Below, piece by piece: positions 19,259 through 27,341 of a stretch of DNA of 64,000 nt. The translations under genes and the position numbers were made by a program. The notes under the pieces were generated by a model. The model did no database searches and was not told where the DNA came from. It was given only the letters and a program-made list of their open reading frames with translations. The DNA comes from an uncultured Acidobacteriota bacterium (GTDB taxonomy: Bacteria; Acidobacteriota; Blastocatellia; Pyrinomonadales; Pyrinomonadaceae), in assembly GCA_937873515.1 (NCBI GenBank), contig CALMYB010000026.1, forward strand, positions 62,001-126,000, in the 5' to 3' direction. Each line of letters begins with the position of its first letter. Within the stretch, counting starts at the first letter, position 1.

Positions 19259-19329
19259 CGCACAAACCGCACAAAATGTATCAAAATGCACGATTTGCAC
19301 AAAATGCACGATTTGCACAGTTTGCGGAA
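19259..19329. repeat. Short tandem repeat with unit aaaatgcacgatttgcac upstream of the CNNM/CorC gene
   Basis: Two exact 18-bp copies (19283-19300 and 19301-19318) are flanked by degenerate partial copies (CACAAACCGCACAAAATGTATC before, AGTTTGCGG after). A TGCAC/TTGCAC core recurs about every 9 bases, roughly one helical turn. It may be an operator array or part of a dispersed repeat. No ORF is supported here. Confidence 0.6.
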
Positions 19330-19344
19330 GATTATAGCACACAG

Positions 19345-19932
19345 TCAGTTTAAGCCTTTTATTTTCGCGGTTTCGATCAGATCTTCGATCAGCATTCGGC
19401 ACGCGCCGCAGCCGCGTCCGGCACGAGTTGCTGGTCCAAGATCGCCGAATCGCGAGGCTTGCGTCGTCTTGATCGCGGCAAGCAGATCGTCTTCCGACAC
19501 GCCGAAACACGAGCAGACGAGCGGTGAATCTCCCGCAAATTCCTCAGCACGTGCCTTTCGCAACCGCCCAAATGCCGCTCTTAACGCCTCGATGGCGACC
19601 AACGCGCACTGCTTTCTCTCGACGGGAAATTCACCCAATTCCGACTCCAGCTCGGCGACAAGATGCTGATCCGAAAGGCCCTTGAGAGCGGCGAGTTCGC
19701 GGCCGGCCAGCATCTCTTCAAGAACAAGGCCCGAAGCGAGCATGAAGCCACAGCCATTTGTCGCAAACCTAATGTTCTCAATAACTTGTGCCTCGCCATC
19801 GACTGCGATGCAGGCTTCCGCAAAGCAGCCGCAGATAAAGCTCGCCGCCCGCCCGCACACTCCACGTTCAGATGAGGCAGCGGCGGGCCTTTCGCTCAGT
19901 TTTTTCGCAATTTTCTCGGGATAGACGCTCAC
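19345..19932 (-). CDS. NifU-like Fe-S scaffold: IscU-type domain plus BFD-like [2Fe-2S] domain
   Basis: A 195-residue protein with two modules. Residues 1-125 resemble the IscU/NifU N-terminal scaffold: Cys34 in SFICGCFAEA, Cys61 in TNGCGFMLASG, and Cys109 in VERKQCALVAIEAL occupy the three ligand positions. Residues 138-185 are a BFD-like [2Fe-2S] domain with CSCFGVSEDDL (Cys140, Cys142) and GCGACR (Cys175, Cys178). The C-terminal Nfu domain of classical NifU is absent. The conserved CGD of IscU reads CGC, replacing the Asp that labilises the cluster. Likely role: Fe-S cluster assembly or storage. GTG start; divergent from a thioredoxin-like lipoprotein. Confidence 0.78.
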   Translation of the reverse strand: MSVYPEKIAKKLSERPAAASSERGVCGRAASFICGCFAEACIAVDGEAQVIENIRFATNGCGFMLASGLVLEEMLAGRELAALKGLSDQHLVAELESELGEFPVERKQCALVAIEALRAAFGRLRKARAEEFAGDSPLVCSCFGVSEDDLLAAIKTTQASRFGDLGPATRAGRGCGACRMLIEDLIETAKIKGLN

Positions 19933-19958
19933 ACTTTCGCTTCTCGCGGGCGCTGTCT

Positions 19959-19987
19959 TTTACAACTGCCCCTTTTAACACTAACAT
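19959..19987 (+). promoter_or_regulatory. Promoter for the TlpA-like gene, apparently leaderless
   Basis: TTTACA (19959-19964), 17-nt spacer, TAACAT (19982-19987), then 7 nt to the GTG at 19995. No ribosome binding site is present. Confidence 0.5.
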
Positions 19988-19994
19988 TATAGTT

Positions 19995-20564
19995 GTGAGT
20001 AAGTTAGGGGCATTATTTCTCTTTTTTATCTCTGTCGCTGGCATCTCGTGCAACACGGCCGCACCGGTATCGATCTCGAACCGTCCGGCGTCGATCAATG
20101 ACCGCCCGACGACCAACATAGTCGAAACGCCGTCAAAGCCGATCGGCGAAATGACGTGGACGAACGACGCGGGCGAAGTTCAGAAACTCAGCGACCTGAA
20201 GGGAAAGGCCGTCATTCTTGATTTTTGGGCAACGAACTGCCCGCCCTGCCGCGAAGAGATCCCGCATCTTAATTCCCTGCTCACAAAATACGGCGGCGAA
20301 AAACTTGCGATCTATGGCCTGCACGTCGGCGATGCCACGGACAAGGCCGAGATACCGAATTTCATTACGCAGACCAAGCTCGACTATCCGATCGGCTATC
20401 CTGAAAAGGCCCTCACGAGCTTCATTTTCGCCTCGACCGATGCCATCCCGCAAACGTTGGTGATCGACCGCAACGGCCAGATCGTGAAGAAGGTCGTCGG
20501 TTTTAGCGACCGCATCAAACTCGATCTCGATCTCGCCGTCGATACTGCGGTGACCGCAAACTAG
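19995..20564 (+). CDS. Periplasmic thioredoxin-like (TlpA/ResA-type) lipoprotein
   Basis: A 189-residue product from GTG 19995. A signal segment (LGALFLFFISVAGIS) ends at Cys19 or so, a candidate lipidation site. The thioredoxin-fold domain shows AVILDFWATNCPPCREEIPHLNSL with the CPPC redox pair, then YGLHVGDATDKAEIPNF and the cis-Pro region AIPQTLVIDRNGQIVKKVVG, as in TlpA/ResA/CcmG. Family role: reduces disulfides outside the cytoplasm, often for cytochrome c or oxidase maturation, which would fit the cytochrome-rich cluster elsewhere in the window, but linkage is only inferred. A longer in-frame start upstream lacks features and would hide the signal peptide. Confidence 0.85.
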   Translation: MSKLGALFLFFISVAGISCNTAAPVSISNRPASINDRPTTNIVETPSKPIGEMTWTNDAGEVQKLSDLKGKAVILDFWATNCPPCREEIPHLNSLLTKYGGEKLAIYGLHVGDATDKAEIPNFITQTKLDYPIGYPEKALTSFIFASTDAIPQTLVIDRNGQIVKKVVGFSDRIKLDLDLAVDTAVTAN

Positions 20565-20578
20565 GCCGGCAAAATTCT

Positions 20579-22555
20579 ATGCGTGATATTCCCGTCGGCA
20601 ATGGACGTTTTCTCGTTAATTTTGACGACAAATATCAGCTGCGCGACGTTTACTTTCCGCACGTCGGCGAAGAGAATCACAGCGAGGGCTTTCCATTCCG
20701 GTTCGGAGTTTGGGCAGACGGCGTCTTTTCGTGGATCTTCGAAGATGATTGGGCGCGCTCGATCGGCTATCTTCCGGAATCGGCAGTCACCGACGTGCAC
20801 CTTTCGAACGCTCGCCTCGGCATCGAATTCGAATGCCACGACATGGTCTGCAGCGACAGCAATATCTACTTGAAGCACGTTATCGTACGCGACGTCAGAG
20901 GCGCCGGACGCGAACTGCGGATCTTTTTTCACCACGATTTCCGCGTCTACGAGAACAAGGTCGGCGACACGGCTTTCTACGACCCCAAGAGCGGCGGCCT
21001 CATCCATTATCAGAAGCATCGGTATTTTCTGATCAACTCCGAACCGCATTTCGATCAGTTCGCGACGGGCCGCAAGGCCTTTCAAAATATGCAGGGCACG
21101 TGGCGCGACGCAGAGGACGGCGTCTTGAGCGGAAGCGCGATCTTCGAGGGCTCTGTGGATTCCACGATCGGTATCCATTGCGGACTCGAACCGAACGGCT
21201 CTTTCGAATTCTATTACTGGATCGCCGCCGGAACCACGCATGATGAGGTCGCCAAGTTGAACGGCATCGTAATCGACGAGCGGCCCGCATCGCGTTTCGG
21301 CCATCCTCCGGACCAATACGAACATCGGACGAAGCTCGATTTCTCTTCACTTTCGAGCGAGATAGTGTCGCTCTACGACCGAAGCCTTCACATTATCCGC
21401 ACGCAGATCGACGCGGACGGTGCGATCCTCGCGGCGAACGACCACGACGTGACCGAACGCGCGACCGACCATTACAGCTATGTTTGGCCGCGGGACGGAG
21501 CCTTTGTCGCCGACACACTCGCACGCGCTGGATTTCATTCGATCGCCGCAAACTTCTTTCGATTCTGCAGCCGCATAATCCACCCTGAGGGCTATTTTCT
21601 GCAGAAATACAACCCTGACGGGACGGTCGGTTCCGGCTGGCATGCTTATTGGGACACGCGAAACCAACGGCCGCTCGTCCCGATACAAGAGGACGAAACG
21701 GCCCTTGTGCTTTGGGCTCTTTGGGAATTTTACGAGATCACCCACGACAGCGATTTCATCGCGGAACTGTACGAGGATCTGATCCTGCGGGCGGCAGATT
21801 TTATCGAGAGTTTTCGCGACGCGGAAACAGGCCTTCCGCTTCCGAGTTGGAACCTCTGGGAGGATCGCCGCGGCGTTCACACGTTCACATGTTCGACCGT
21901 GGTCGCAGGCCTTCGCGGGGCCGCGAATTTCGCCGAACTGTTCGAAGATCCGACCCGTGCCGATAAATATCGAAAGGCTGCCGACGCCGTCGTTAACGGT
22001 ATGCGCGAGCACCTTTACGACAATGACCTGGGACGTTTTATGCGCGGCCGCCTCGTCGGCGACAACGACGAGCTTTATGTCGATCCGACGATCGATGCAT
22101 CGCTCTACGGGATCTTTTATTTCGGATGCTTTGCGCCGGACGACCCGCTCGTTAAAACGACGATGGAGGCCGTTCGCGACCAGCTTACGAATCCCGGCGA
22201 GATCGGCGGTGTCGCTCGCTTTCAGAACGATGGCTATATGCGGCAGAGCGATGAATTTCCCGGCAATTCCTGGATCATCTGCACGCTGTGGCTCGCCGAA
22301 TATCATCTTGCGATCGCGAAGGATATAGACGGTCTAAAGCCCGCTCACTCCTTGCTGGAATGGGTAACAAAGTATGCGTTTCCGTCCGGCGTACTTGCCG
22401 AACAGATCGATCCGCGAAACGGCGATCCGCTTTCGGTTTCGCCGCTCACCTGGTCGCATTCGTCGTTCGTCTCGACCGTTCTGAACTACCTTAAACGTTA
22501 CAGCGAACTAACAAACGCAAGTGGGGAGAACGCATCCGGAGCCACGCTGCGATAA
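20579..22555 (+). CDS. GH15 family glycoside hydrolase (glucoamylase / trehalase type)
   Basis: A 658-residue cytoplasmic protein. An N-terminal beta-sandwich (residues 1-265; GNGRFLVNFDDKYQLRDVYFPHVG) precedes an (alpha/alpha)6 barrel typical of GH15: ATDHYSYVWPRDGAFVADTLA, PIQEDETALVLWAL, catalytic acid Glu428 in LPSWNLWEDRRGVHTFT, and probable catalytic base Glu608 in GVLAEQIDP followed by SPLTWSHSSFV. Members hydrolyse alpha-1,4/1,6-glucans or trehalose from the non-reducing end; the exact substrate cannot be settled here. With no signal peptide, turnover of internal glycogen or trehalose is likely. It is 14 nt after the TlpA-like gene and 10 nt before pyk, so it may be cotranscribed with pyk. 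Confidence 0.9.
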   Translation: MRDIPVGNGRFLVNFDDKYQLRDVYFPHVGEENHSEGFPFRFGVWADGVFSWIFEDDWARSIGYLPESAVTDVHLSNARLGIEFECHDMVCSDSNIYLKHVIVRDVRGAGRELRIFFHHDFRVYENKVGDTAFYDPKSGGLIHYQKHRYFLINSEPHFDQFATGRKAFQNMQGTWRDAEDGVLSGSAIFEGSVDSTIGIHCGLEPNGSFEFYYWIAAGTTHDEVAKLNGIVIDERPASRFGHPPDQYEHRTKLDFSSLSSEIVSLYDRSLHIIRTQIDADGAILAANDHDVTERATDHYSYVWPRDGAFVADTLARAGFHSIAANFFRFCSRIIHPEGYFLQKYNPDGTVGSGWHAYWDTRNQRPLVPIQEDETALVLWALWEFYEITHDSDFIAELYEDLILRAADFIESFRDAETGLPLPSWNLWEDRRGVHTFTCSTVVAGLRGAANFAELFEDPTRADKYRKAADAVVNGMREHLYDNDLGRFMRGRLVGDNDELYVDPTIDASLYGIFYFGCFAPDDPLVKTTMEAVRDQLTNPGEIGGVARFQNDGYMRQSDEFPGNSWIICTLWLAEYHLAIAKDIDGLKPAHSLLEWVTKYAFPSGVLAEQIDPRNGDPLSVSPLTWSHSSFVSTVLNYLKRYSELTNASGENASGATLR

Positions 22556-22565
22556 GATAGAAATA

Positions 22566-24014
22566 GTGAGAAAAGCCAAGATACTTGCAACCCTCGGCCC
22601 TGCTTCTGAAAGCCGAGAAGTGATCGAATCGATGATCGCGGGCGGCCTGAACGCCGTCCGCATCAATATGTCGCACGGGAATTATGACGAGCACGCCGCA
22701 CGCATAAAGACCGCTCGCGAGGCAGCAGCGTCCCTTGGCGTCCCGATATCGATCCTCGCCGATCTTTCCGGCCCAAAGATCCGGACGCGGTCATTGAAGG
22801 ATGGCCGGCCGGTCGAGCTCGTAGAAGGCAGTAAATTCGTGCTGACGACGCGCGAGGTCGAAGGTTCGGAGGAAGAGGCGGCGACAAATTTTGCAGAACT
22901 GCCCCAGGTCGTTGATCCTGGAGCCCGCATTTTGATCGACGATGGAGCCATCGAGCTCGTCGTCGATTCTAAGACGGAGACCGACATCCTGACGACCGTC
23001 GTTGTCGGCGGCATTCTCCGCGAGCGTAAAGGCATCAACCTGCCGAACACCCCGCTGCCGATCCCATCAATGACCGAAAAGGACCACAGCGACCTCGAGT
23101 GGGCGATGGCGCAGAATGTCGATTACATTGCGCTGTCTTTTGTTCGAACGGCGGAGGATTGCGTCCGAGCTAAGGAAAGGATCAAGGCTCTCAACAAACG
23201 ATCGGTCGGTCGCCCCCTGCTCGTTGCAAAGATCGAGAAGGCTGAGGCGATCGACAATCTCCAAGCCATCGTCGAAGCGACCGATGCCGTTATGGTCGCT
23301 CGCGGTGATCTTGGTGTCGAGACGAGCGTCGAACTCGTGCCCGTATATCAGAAACGCATCATCGAACTCGCGGTCGCTCGCGATAAACTCGTCATCACCG
23401 CGACACAGATGCTGCAATCGATGATCGAGAATCCATTTCCGACTCGGGCCGAGGCCTCGGATGTGGCAAATGCCGTATGGGACGGCACCGACGCCGTAAT
23501 GCTCTCGGCCGAAACTGCGACAGGTGAGCATCCCGTCGAGGCAGTGAAAATGATGGCGAAGATCATCGATTCGGCCGAAACGATCAAACCCGAGCAGCTC
23601 AAGAAACCCGTGAAATTCTCACAGCCGCCAAGCGGACGCACAAGCCAAGCCCTTTGCAAGGCCGCCGCCTACGCCGCAAAGGAGATCCAAACGGAAAAGG
23701 TCGCCGTTTTCACGGAATCTGGCCTGATGGCACGCCGTCTTTCATCGGTTCGTTCCGGCTTGCAGACCTTTGCACTCACGACATCAAAGGATGCATGCAG
23801 TCAACTCGCGCTCGTCTGGGGCGTAAAGCCATTCGTCCATGAAGGCGCCGATTCGACCGGCAAAATGCTAAAAGACGGTGAGAACACGCTGCTTGAAGCA
23901 AAAGTGGTCGAAAAAGGCGAGACGTTGATAATGATGGCAGGCCGACTTTCAGGACTCGGCCTTTCAAGCTCGGTCATCGTCTGGACGATAGGCGAAGAAA
24001 TGGCACGACGGTAA
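22566..24014 (+). CDS. pyk: Pyruvate kinase
   Basis: Transfers phosphate from phosphoenolpyruvate to ADP. The GTG start at 22566 yields 482 residues, normal for the family, and places KILATLGPASESREVI at the N-terminus. Landmarks: RINMSHGNYDEH, ADLSGPKIRTR, ATDAVMVARGDLGVE, ATQMLQSMIENPFPTRAEASDVANAVWDGTDAVMLSAETATGEHPVEAVKMM with the K/Mg site, and a C-terminal allosteric-type domain. TAAGAT, which contains the stop codon of the preceding GH15 gene, lies 7 nt before GTG, a -10-like arrangement resembling the leaderless starts of glgC and uvrC. An upstream in-frame ATG (22521) overlaps the GH15 gene and lacks conserved sequence. Confidence 0.96.
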   Translation: MRKAKILATLGPASESREVIESMIAGGLNAVRINMSHGNYDEHAARIKTAREAAASLGVPISILADLSGPKIRTRSLKDGRPVELVEGSKFVLTTREVEGSEEEAATNFAELPQVVDPGARILIDDGAIELVVDSKTETDILTTVVVGGILRERKGINLPNTPLPIPSMTEKDHSDLEWAMAQNVDYIALSFVRTAEDCVRAKERIKALNKRSVGRPLLVAKIEKAEAIDNLQAIVEATDAVMVARGDLGVETSVELVPVYQKRIIELAVARDKLVITATQMLQSMIENPFPTRAEASDVANAVWDGTDAVMLSAETATGEHPVEAVKMMAKIIDSAETIKPEQLKKPVKFSQPPSGRTSQALCKAAAYAAKEIQTEKVAVFTESGLMARRLSSVRSGLQTFALTTSKDACSQLALVWGVKPFVHEGADSTGKMLKDGENTLLEAKVVEKGETLIMMAGRLSGLGLSSSVIVWTIGEEMARR

Positions 24015-24018
24015 GCGA

Positions 24019-24330
24019 TCAGGGTGATTCATCCGTATCCAGACTTGATGGCCGCAGCAACCGCTCGAACCGTAGGACGTGAAGGATATAGACCTCATCG
24101 CCGCGTATCTGGTAGAAGACACGGCAAGGCGGTTCAACTAGCTGCCGATTCCGAGATCCTTCAAACTCGGGAATCGAACTCCCAATTCGCGGAAACCTTG
24201 CAAGCCTCGTAACGCGCCGCTCTATCTTAGCGACGACCGACTTGGCGGCTTCAAGGTTATCAAGTGCAATATACTCGGCGATCTCCTGAAGGTCGCGCAG
24301 AGCCGGGCCTGTCCAGATTATTTGAGCCAT
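24019..24330 (-). CDS. Type II toxin, RelE/ParE family
   Basis: A 103-residue basic protein with the ParE/RelE fold pattern: IIWTGPALRDLQEIAEYIALDN at the N-terminus, RRVTRLARFPRIGSSIPEF in the middle and RQLVEPPCRVFYQIRGDEVYILHVLRFERLL at the end. The helix-helix start and the central RVFYQI strand favour ParE-like (gyrase inhibitor) over ribosome-dependent RelE, but the target is not proven. Its start lies inside the antitoxin gene (13-nt overlap), so it is translated with it. Tail-to-tail with pyk, 4 nt apart. Confidence 0.88.
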   Translation of the reverse strand: MAQIIWTGPALRDLQEIAEYIALDNLEAAKSVVAKIERRVTRLARFPRIGSSIPEFEGSRNRQLVEPPCRVFYQIRGDEVYILHVLRFERLLRPSSLDTDESP

Positions 24331-24575
24331 TTGGCCATTTGCTTCTTGAATTGCTCATGCGTGAAGATGTCTCCCTCGGCGATGGCTCTTTCACCGCGTG
24401 CAATTCCTTCCAACACGCGGATGCGACTCCTTTCGAACTCATACGTCTCAGCATCAACTAGGTAAGCACTTGGCAGGCCGTGTTTTGTGATCAATATCGG
24501 CTCCTTTTCTCGCTCGACCTCTTCGAGGAGTTCAGTAGCCTTTCTTTTGAGTGTTGTGACAAGCTCCGCTCGCAT
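24318..24575 (-). CDS. Type II antitoxin, Phd/YefM family
   Basis: An 85-residue protein whose N-terminal half (residues 1-50: LKRKATELLEEVEREKEPILITKHGLPSAYLVDAETYE) is the Phd/YefM DNA-binding dimer domain. The C-terminal half (GIARGERAIAEGDIFTHEQFKKQMAKWL) is the toxin-wrapping helix. It binds the toxin at 24019 and normally represses the shared promoter. A perfect palindrome lies three bases upstream of the ATG. The ATG follows a TAGTAT -10 box by 7 nt without a ribosome site, suggesting a leaderless mRNA. Confidence 0.9.
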   Translation of the reverse strand: MRAELVTTLKRKATELLEEVEREKEPILITKHGLPSAYLVDAETYEFERSRIRVLEGIARGERAIAEGDIFTHEQFKKQMAKWLK

Positions 24576-24578
24576 AAA

Positions 24579-24598
24579 AGTGATACTAAAGTATCACT
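24579..24598. promoter_or_regulatory. Palindromic operator of the toxin-antitoxin operon
   Basis: AGTGATACT and AGTATCACT form a perfect 9-bp inverted repeat with a 2-bp centre. It overlaps the -10 box of the predicted promoter and begins 3 nt upstream of the antitoxin ATG, the usual place for autorepressor binding. Confidence 0.75.
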
Positions 24599-24612
24599 GC
24601 GGCGAAATGCAA
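24583..24612 (-). promoter_or_regulatory. Promoter of the toxin-antitoxin operon
   Basis: On the minus strand TTGCAT (24607-24612), 18-nt spacer, TAGTAT (24583-24588), then 7 nt to the ATG. The operator covers the -10 box and part of the spacer. Confidence 0.5.
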
Positions 24613-24616
24613 GGTT

Positions 24617-25642
24617 TTATTCCGCATTCAGGACCTCAGCGATCTTCTCTTTGCTGATGCCCTTGCCCTGTCGTTTTTGATATTCGGCCAACGATATCTG
24701 CGGGTTACGCCAGGCGTCGAGATGGCCGACCTGATGCACGCACTGGATAGTGCAGTTCGACGCGCACCATTTCTCCGTATGGTACTCACGGTGCATATCT
24801 GCAGTTGTGTACTCGAGAAGAGGAATGCCCGGCGTTCCACGCTGCTGTGAACACCAGCTCACGATACCGCCCTCGTCGATATACAAATAACGGGCCCCTG
24901 CACGACAGCGCCATTCGTAAGAACCGCCGTCAACCAGAGCATCCTGGAACCAATTCCACCGGGCGTAGGAACGCGTGCCCTTCGACTTGATCTCCTTGTA
25001 AACCTCTTTTTCCCGCGGCGTAAGGCCCTTTAGCAATCCATCGCCGTCGTGAATGACGCCGACCGTCGAAGAAAATCCAAGCTCGCGTGCACGAGAGGCG
25101 ATCTGCAGTGCTTCATCCGGATTTGCGACGCCTCCGCCGACGACCGAGTTGATATTCACCTTGAATTTCGCGTATTTGCTAAGGTTCACGAGCTTCGCGT
25201 CGAGCACCTTAAGGCTCTTCTTCGAAACATCGTCAGGCGTAACGTTGTCGATCGAGATCTGCAGATAATCGAGCCCGGCTTCGTTCAACTTCTTGATCTT
25301 TTCGGGCTGAAAATAATACCCGTTCGAGATCAGCCCGGCGATCATTCCGTGCTTTCGGATGCGGGCGATGATGTCATAGATCTCAGGATGCATCATCGGT
25401 TCGCCGCCCGAGATCGTGATGACTGAAGTTCCGAATTCTGCAAGCTTGTCGATGCGTTCGAGCATAACGTCGATCGCGACAGGATCGCTCGTCTTATCGT
25501 ATTCGTTGCAATAAGTGCAGGCGAGATTGCACCGACGCATCGGCACGATATGCACGAGCACAGGGTGTTTTGTGGACGCAAATGCCCGTACAGTGTGCTT
25601 TACACCGCGCAGGAATCTGCTCATTGAACTCGCTTTCGGCAT
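24617..25642 (-). CDS. Radical SAM protein of unknown substrate
   Basis: A 341-residue protein with the radical SAM cluster motif CNLACTYC (Cys38, Cys42, Cys45) in a MoaA/PqqE-like core, including [16 protein letters not shown] and LISNGYYF. The C-terminal part has further Cys ([23 protein letters not shown], then [21 protein letters not shown]), a SPASM/twitch-like auxiliary cluster region. Such enzymes modify peptides, sterol/hopanoid side chains or cofactors; there is no precursor peptide or partner nearby to decide. ATG 25642 is used (GAAGG 10 nt upstream). An in-frame TTG at 25663 lies exactly 7 nt from a TATAAT box, so a leaderless start is an alternative. Confidence 0.85.
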   Translation of the reverse strand: MPKASSMSRFLRGVKHTVRAFASTKHPVLVHIVPMRRCNLACTYCNEYDKTSDPVAIDVMLERIDKLAEFGTSVITISGGEPMMHPEIYDIIARIRKHGMIAGLISNGYYFQPEKIKKLNEAGLDYLQISIDNVTPDDVSKKSLKVLDAKLVNLSKYAKFKVNINSVVGGGVANPDEALQIASRARELGFSSTVGVIHDGDGLLKGLTPREKEVYKEIKSKGTRSYARWNWFQDALVDGGSYEWRCRAGARYLYIDEGGIVSWCSQQRGTPGIPLLEYTTADMHREYHTEKWCASNCTIQCVHQVGHLDAWRNPQISLAEYQKRQGKGISKEKIAEVLNAE

Positions 25643-25670
25643 CTCAAAAAAACCTTCGACCAAACCTTAG

Positions 25671-25699
25671 ATTATAGATTTTGGCCATATCGACTTCAA
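25671..25699 (-). promoter_or_regulatory. Promoter of the radical SAM gene
   Basis: On the minus strand TTGAAG (25694-25699), 17-nt spacer, perfect TATAAT (25671-25676). The transcript start would fall at or just before the in-frame TTG at 25663. Confidence 0.6.
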
Positions 25700-25712
25700 A
25701 TCAAATAACGAG

Positions 25713-25750
25713 AAGCCCCGAATCCATACTCGCATGGATCGAGGCTTTTG
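25713..25750 (-). terminator. Terminator hairpin after the LolA-like gene
   Basis: AAGCCCCGAATCCAT and ATGGATCGAGGCTT pair across a 6-nt loop with one bulge. The stem is strong, but the T run is weak on the minus strand (TTTT present on the plus side). It separates the Lol-like operon from the radical SAM promoter. Confidence 0.55.
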
Positions 25751-25771
25751 AAACCAGCAAACTAGCCCTAT

Positions 25772-26470
25772 TTACCCTTCGACGATCTTCGCGCCCTTTG
25801 TATCGAGCCTAAAGACATCCGCCTTTATCGTCGGGTTCTTTTCAATATTCGTTAGCAGGATAACACTGGTGTCGTTATTCATCTCGGTCACGCGTGCCTG
25901 CCGGGGCATTCCGTCCTTATCGACCCAAAGTTCGGCCGACTTATAGCTCGCCTTCCCTTTCGGCGTCATGAACAAATGCCAAGTCGCGATCCCGCCGGGA
26001 ATATCTTCCTGACCCACGTACTTGATCTCGTAATTGTCCATCAATTCGCGTCGCGACATGCTCAGAAAGGCAAGGGCGTTTCCTGCCTTACCCGAAGACT
26101 TTGCCGAATCGGTCGAACCTTGGATCACTTGGTTGAGCTCCGGCCGATACAGCTGATAGCGCTTGTCGATCACCACCATGCTCTCGATCGGCTTCGTCGA
26201 CCAATCAAGACGGATGTACATACCGTGTTTCTTCGATTTTGGAAGAAAGTTGACCGAGCCCGATCTCGAATCTGTATCCCCTAGGTTGGCGTTCGTTTTG
26301 TCCATCTTGATGTTCGCCTTCAGTGAAGTGAGGGTTTTGTAATTCCCGTCCATTCGGTCGAGGATCTCTTGCTTAATGCCTTGTGCATTTGCAACACCCG
26401 ACATCGCAAGGACGACTCCGACAGCGATCGCAGCAAATATCGGGCTTTTTCTTAGAATATCGAACTTCAT
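25772..26470 (-). CDS. LolA-like outer-membrane lipoprotein-sorting protein
   Basis: A 232-residue periplasmic protein from ATG 26470, with a clear signal peptide (FDILRKSPIFAAIAVGVVLAMSGVANA, cleaved before QGI). The mature part has the unclosed beta-barrel pattern of the LolA superfamily: TLTSLKANIKMDKTNANLG, MYIRLDWSTKPIESMVVIDKRYQLYRPELNQV, a Ser/Lys loop, then ELWVDKDGMPRQARVTEMNNDTSVILLTNIEKN. Known relatives ferry lipoproteins or other lipids across the periplasm. It is the last gene of an operon with a lipoprotein, a LolD-like ATPase and a small membrane protein. The family assignment rests on pattern and context. Confidence 0.72.
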   Translation of the reverse strand: MKFDILRKSPIFAAIAVGVVLAMSGVANAQGIKQEILDRMDGNYKTLTSLKANIKMDKTNANLGDTDSRSGSVNFLPKSKKHGMYIRLDWSTKPIESMVVIDKRYQLYRPELNQVIQGSTDSAKSSGKAGNALAFLSMSRRELMDNYEIKYVGQEDIPGGIATWHLFMTPKGKASYKSAELWVDKDGMPRQARVTEMNNDTSVILLTNIEKNPTIKADVFRLDTKGAKIVEG

Positions 26471-26501
26471 AAATATTTTCGTTTCTTGAGGGAAATCGAT
26501 G

Positions 26502-26663
26502 TTAGCCGGCAGTTTGGACGGCCGAAGCCGGCTTTTCGGTTGCACGCGTATTTGGCGAGTACCATTCCTGAGGCGTCAGAAAAATGAAAGCGACGATTAG
26601 CAGGCACAGAGCATCGTACTGCCAGGTGACACGGGAAAAATCCCATAATATCCATCTTTTCAT
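26502..26663 (-). CDS. Small single-pass membrane protein, 53 residues
   Basis: ATG at 26661-26663 begins 6 nt after the stop of the LolD-like gene, and the TAA at 26502-26504 is 31 nt before the LolA-like start. The translation starts MKRWILWDFSRVTWQYD, then a hydrophobic segment (ALCLLIVAFIFLTP, residues about 18-31), then a polar tail ending ASAVQTAG. Basic and aromatic residues before the membrane span and a Trp just after it suggest a type II or bitopic inner-membrane peptide. The position inside an operon with matching spacing, not codon length, is the main reason to call it. Its function is unknown; it could dock the ATPase in place of a classical permease. Confidence 0.72.
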   Translation of the reverse strand: MKRWILWDFSRVTWQYDALCLLIVAFIFLTPQEWYSPNTRATEKPASAVQTAG

Positions 26664-26669
26664 ACGCTT

Positions 26670-27341
26670 TCAGCCTACCACGAGCCCGTCGCGCATACGA
26701 ATCGTCCGTGAGCACACCGCTGCTGCTTCCGGGTTGTGAGTGATCATCACGATCGTCTGGCCTAGCTTTTGGTTAAGGTCGCGGAACATGCTCAAAACGA
26801 CCTCCGAATTCTCAGTATCAAGATTTCCGGTCGGCTCGTCGGCAAGAATGATCGCGGGGTTATTTACGACCGCACGTGCAAGAGCGACGCGCTGCTGTTC
26901 ACCGCCCGAAAGCTCAAGCGGCTTATGGTGCATCTTTTCTTCGAGCTTTAGCAAGGACAGCACTTCGCGCCGCCTTTCAGCGCTTTCGCCATTGCCGGCG
27001 TGGATCTTTTCAGCAAGACGCAAATTGCCGTCGGCAGTAAGCGTCGGGAAAAGGTTGAAACGTTGGAACACAAAGCCGATCTTTCGGCGGCGAATGTCAG
27101 TGCGCTCGGCATCGCTCACTTTCGCAAGGTCCTCACCGTCAATGAGAATGCTGCCGCTTGTCGGGCTGAGCAGCCCGCCCAGCAGATGAAGCAGCGTTGA
27201 TTTGCCGCAGCCGCTCGGCCCCATGATCGCGACGAACTCGCCGCGTTCGATGTCGACCGACACGCCGCGAAGGGCCAACACATCGACTTTTCCTACGTTA
27301 TATGACTTTGTAAGGTCTACTGTTGAAACAATGGAAGGCAT
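26670..27341 (-). CDS. ABC transporter ATP-binding protein, LolD/MacB type
   Basis: A 223-residue ATPase with Walker [10 protein letters not shown] (residue about 40), Q-loop GFVFQRFNL, signature [14 protein letters not shown], Walker [10 protein letters not shown] and the H-loop THNPEA. The short size and [16 protein letters not shown] fit the MacB/LolD/FtsE subgroup that powers lipoprotein release or macrolide-type efflux. Its ATG overlaps the stop of the upstream lipoprotein by one base (TAATG), showing tight coupling. No FtsX-type permease gene adjoins it, which is unusual for this subgroup. Confidence 0.92.
   Translation of the reverse strand: MPSIVSTVDLTKSYNVGKVDVLALRGVSVDIERGEFVAIMGPSGCGKSTLLHLLGGLLSPTSGSILIDGEDLAKVSDAERTDIRRRKIGFVFQRFNLFPTLTADGNLRLAEKIHAGNGESAERRREVLSLLKLEEKMHHKPLELSGGEQQRVALARAVVNNPAIILADEPTGNLDTENSEVVLSMFRDLNQKLGQTIVMITHNPEAAAVCSRTIRMRDGLVVG

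Noticed and set aside
19259..19329. Possible CRISPR array
   Set aside because: Only two full direct units with no spacers and no cas genes nearby.
21347..22306. Open frame of 319 codons on the minus strand
   Set aside because: Antisense to the GH15 gene, whose catalytic motifs are intact.
26467..26715. 82-codon frame between the LolD-like and LolA-like genes
   Set aside because: It overlaps the end of the ATPase gene and has no membrane or domain pattern; the 53-residue frame in another phase fits the spacing and has a clear membrane span.
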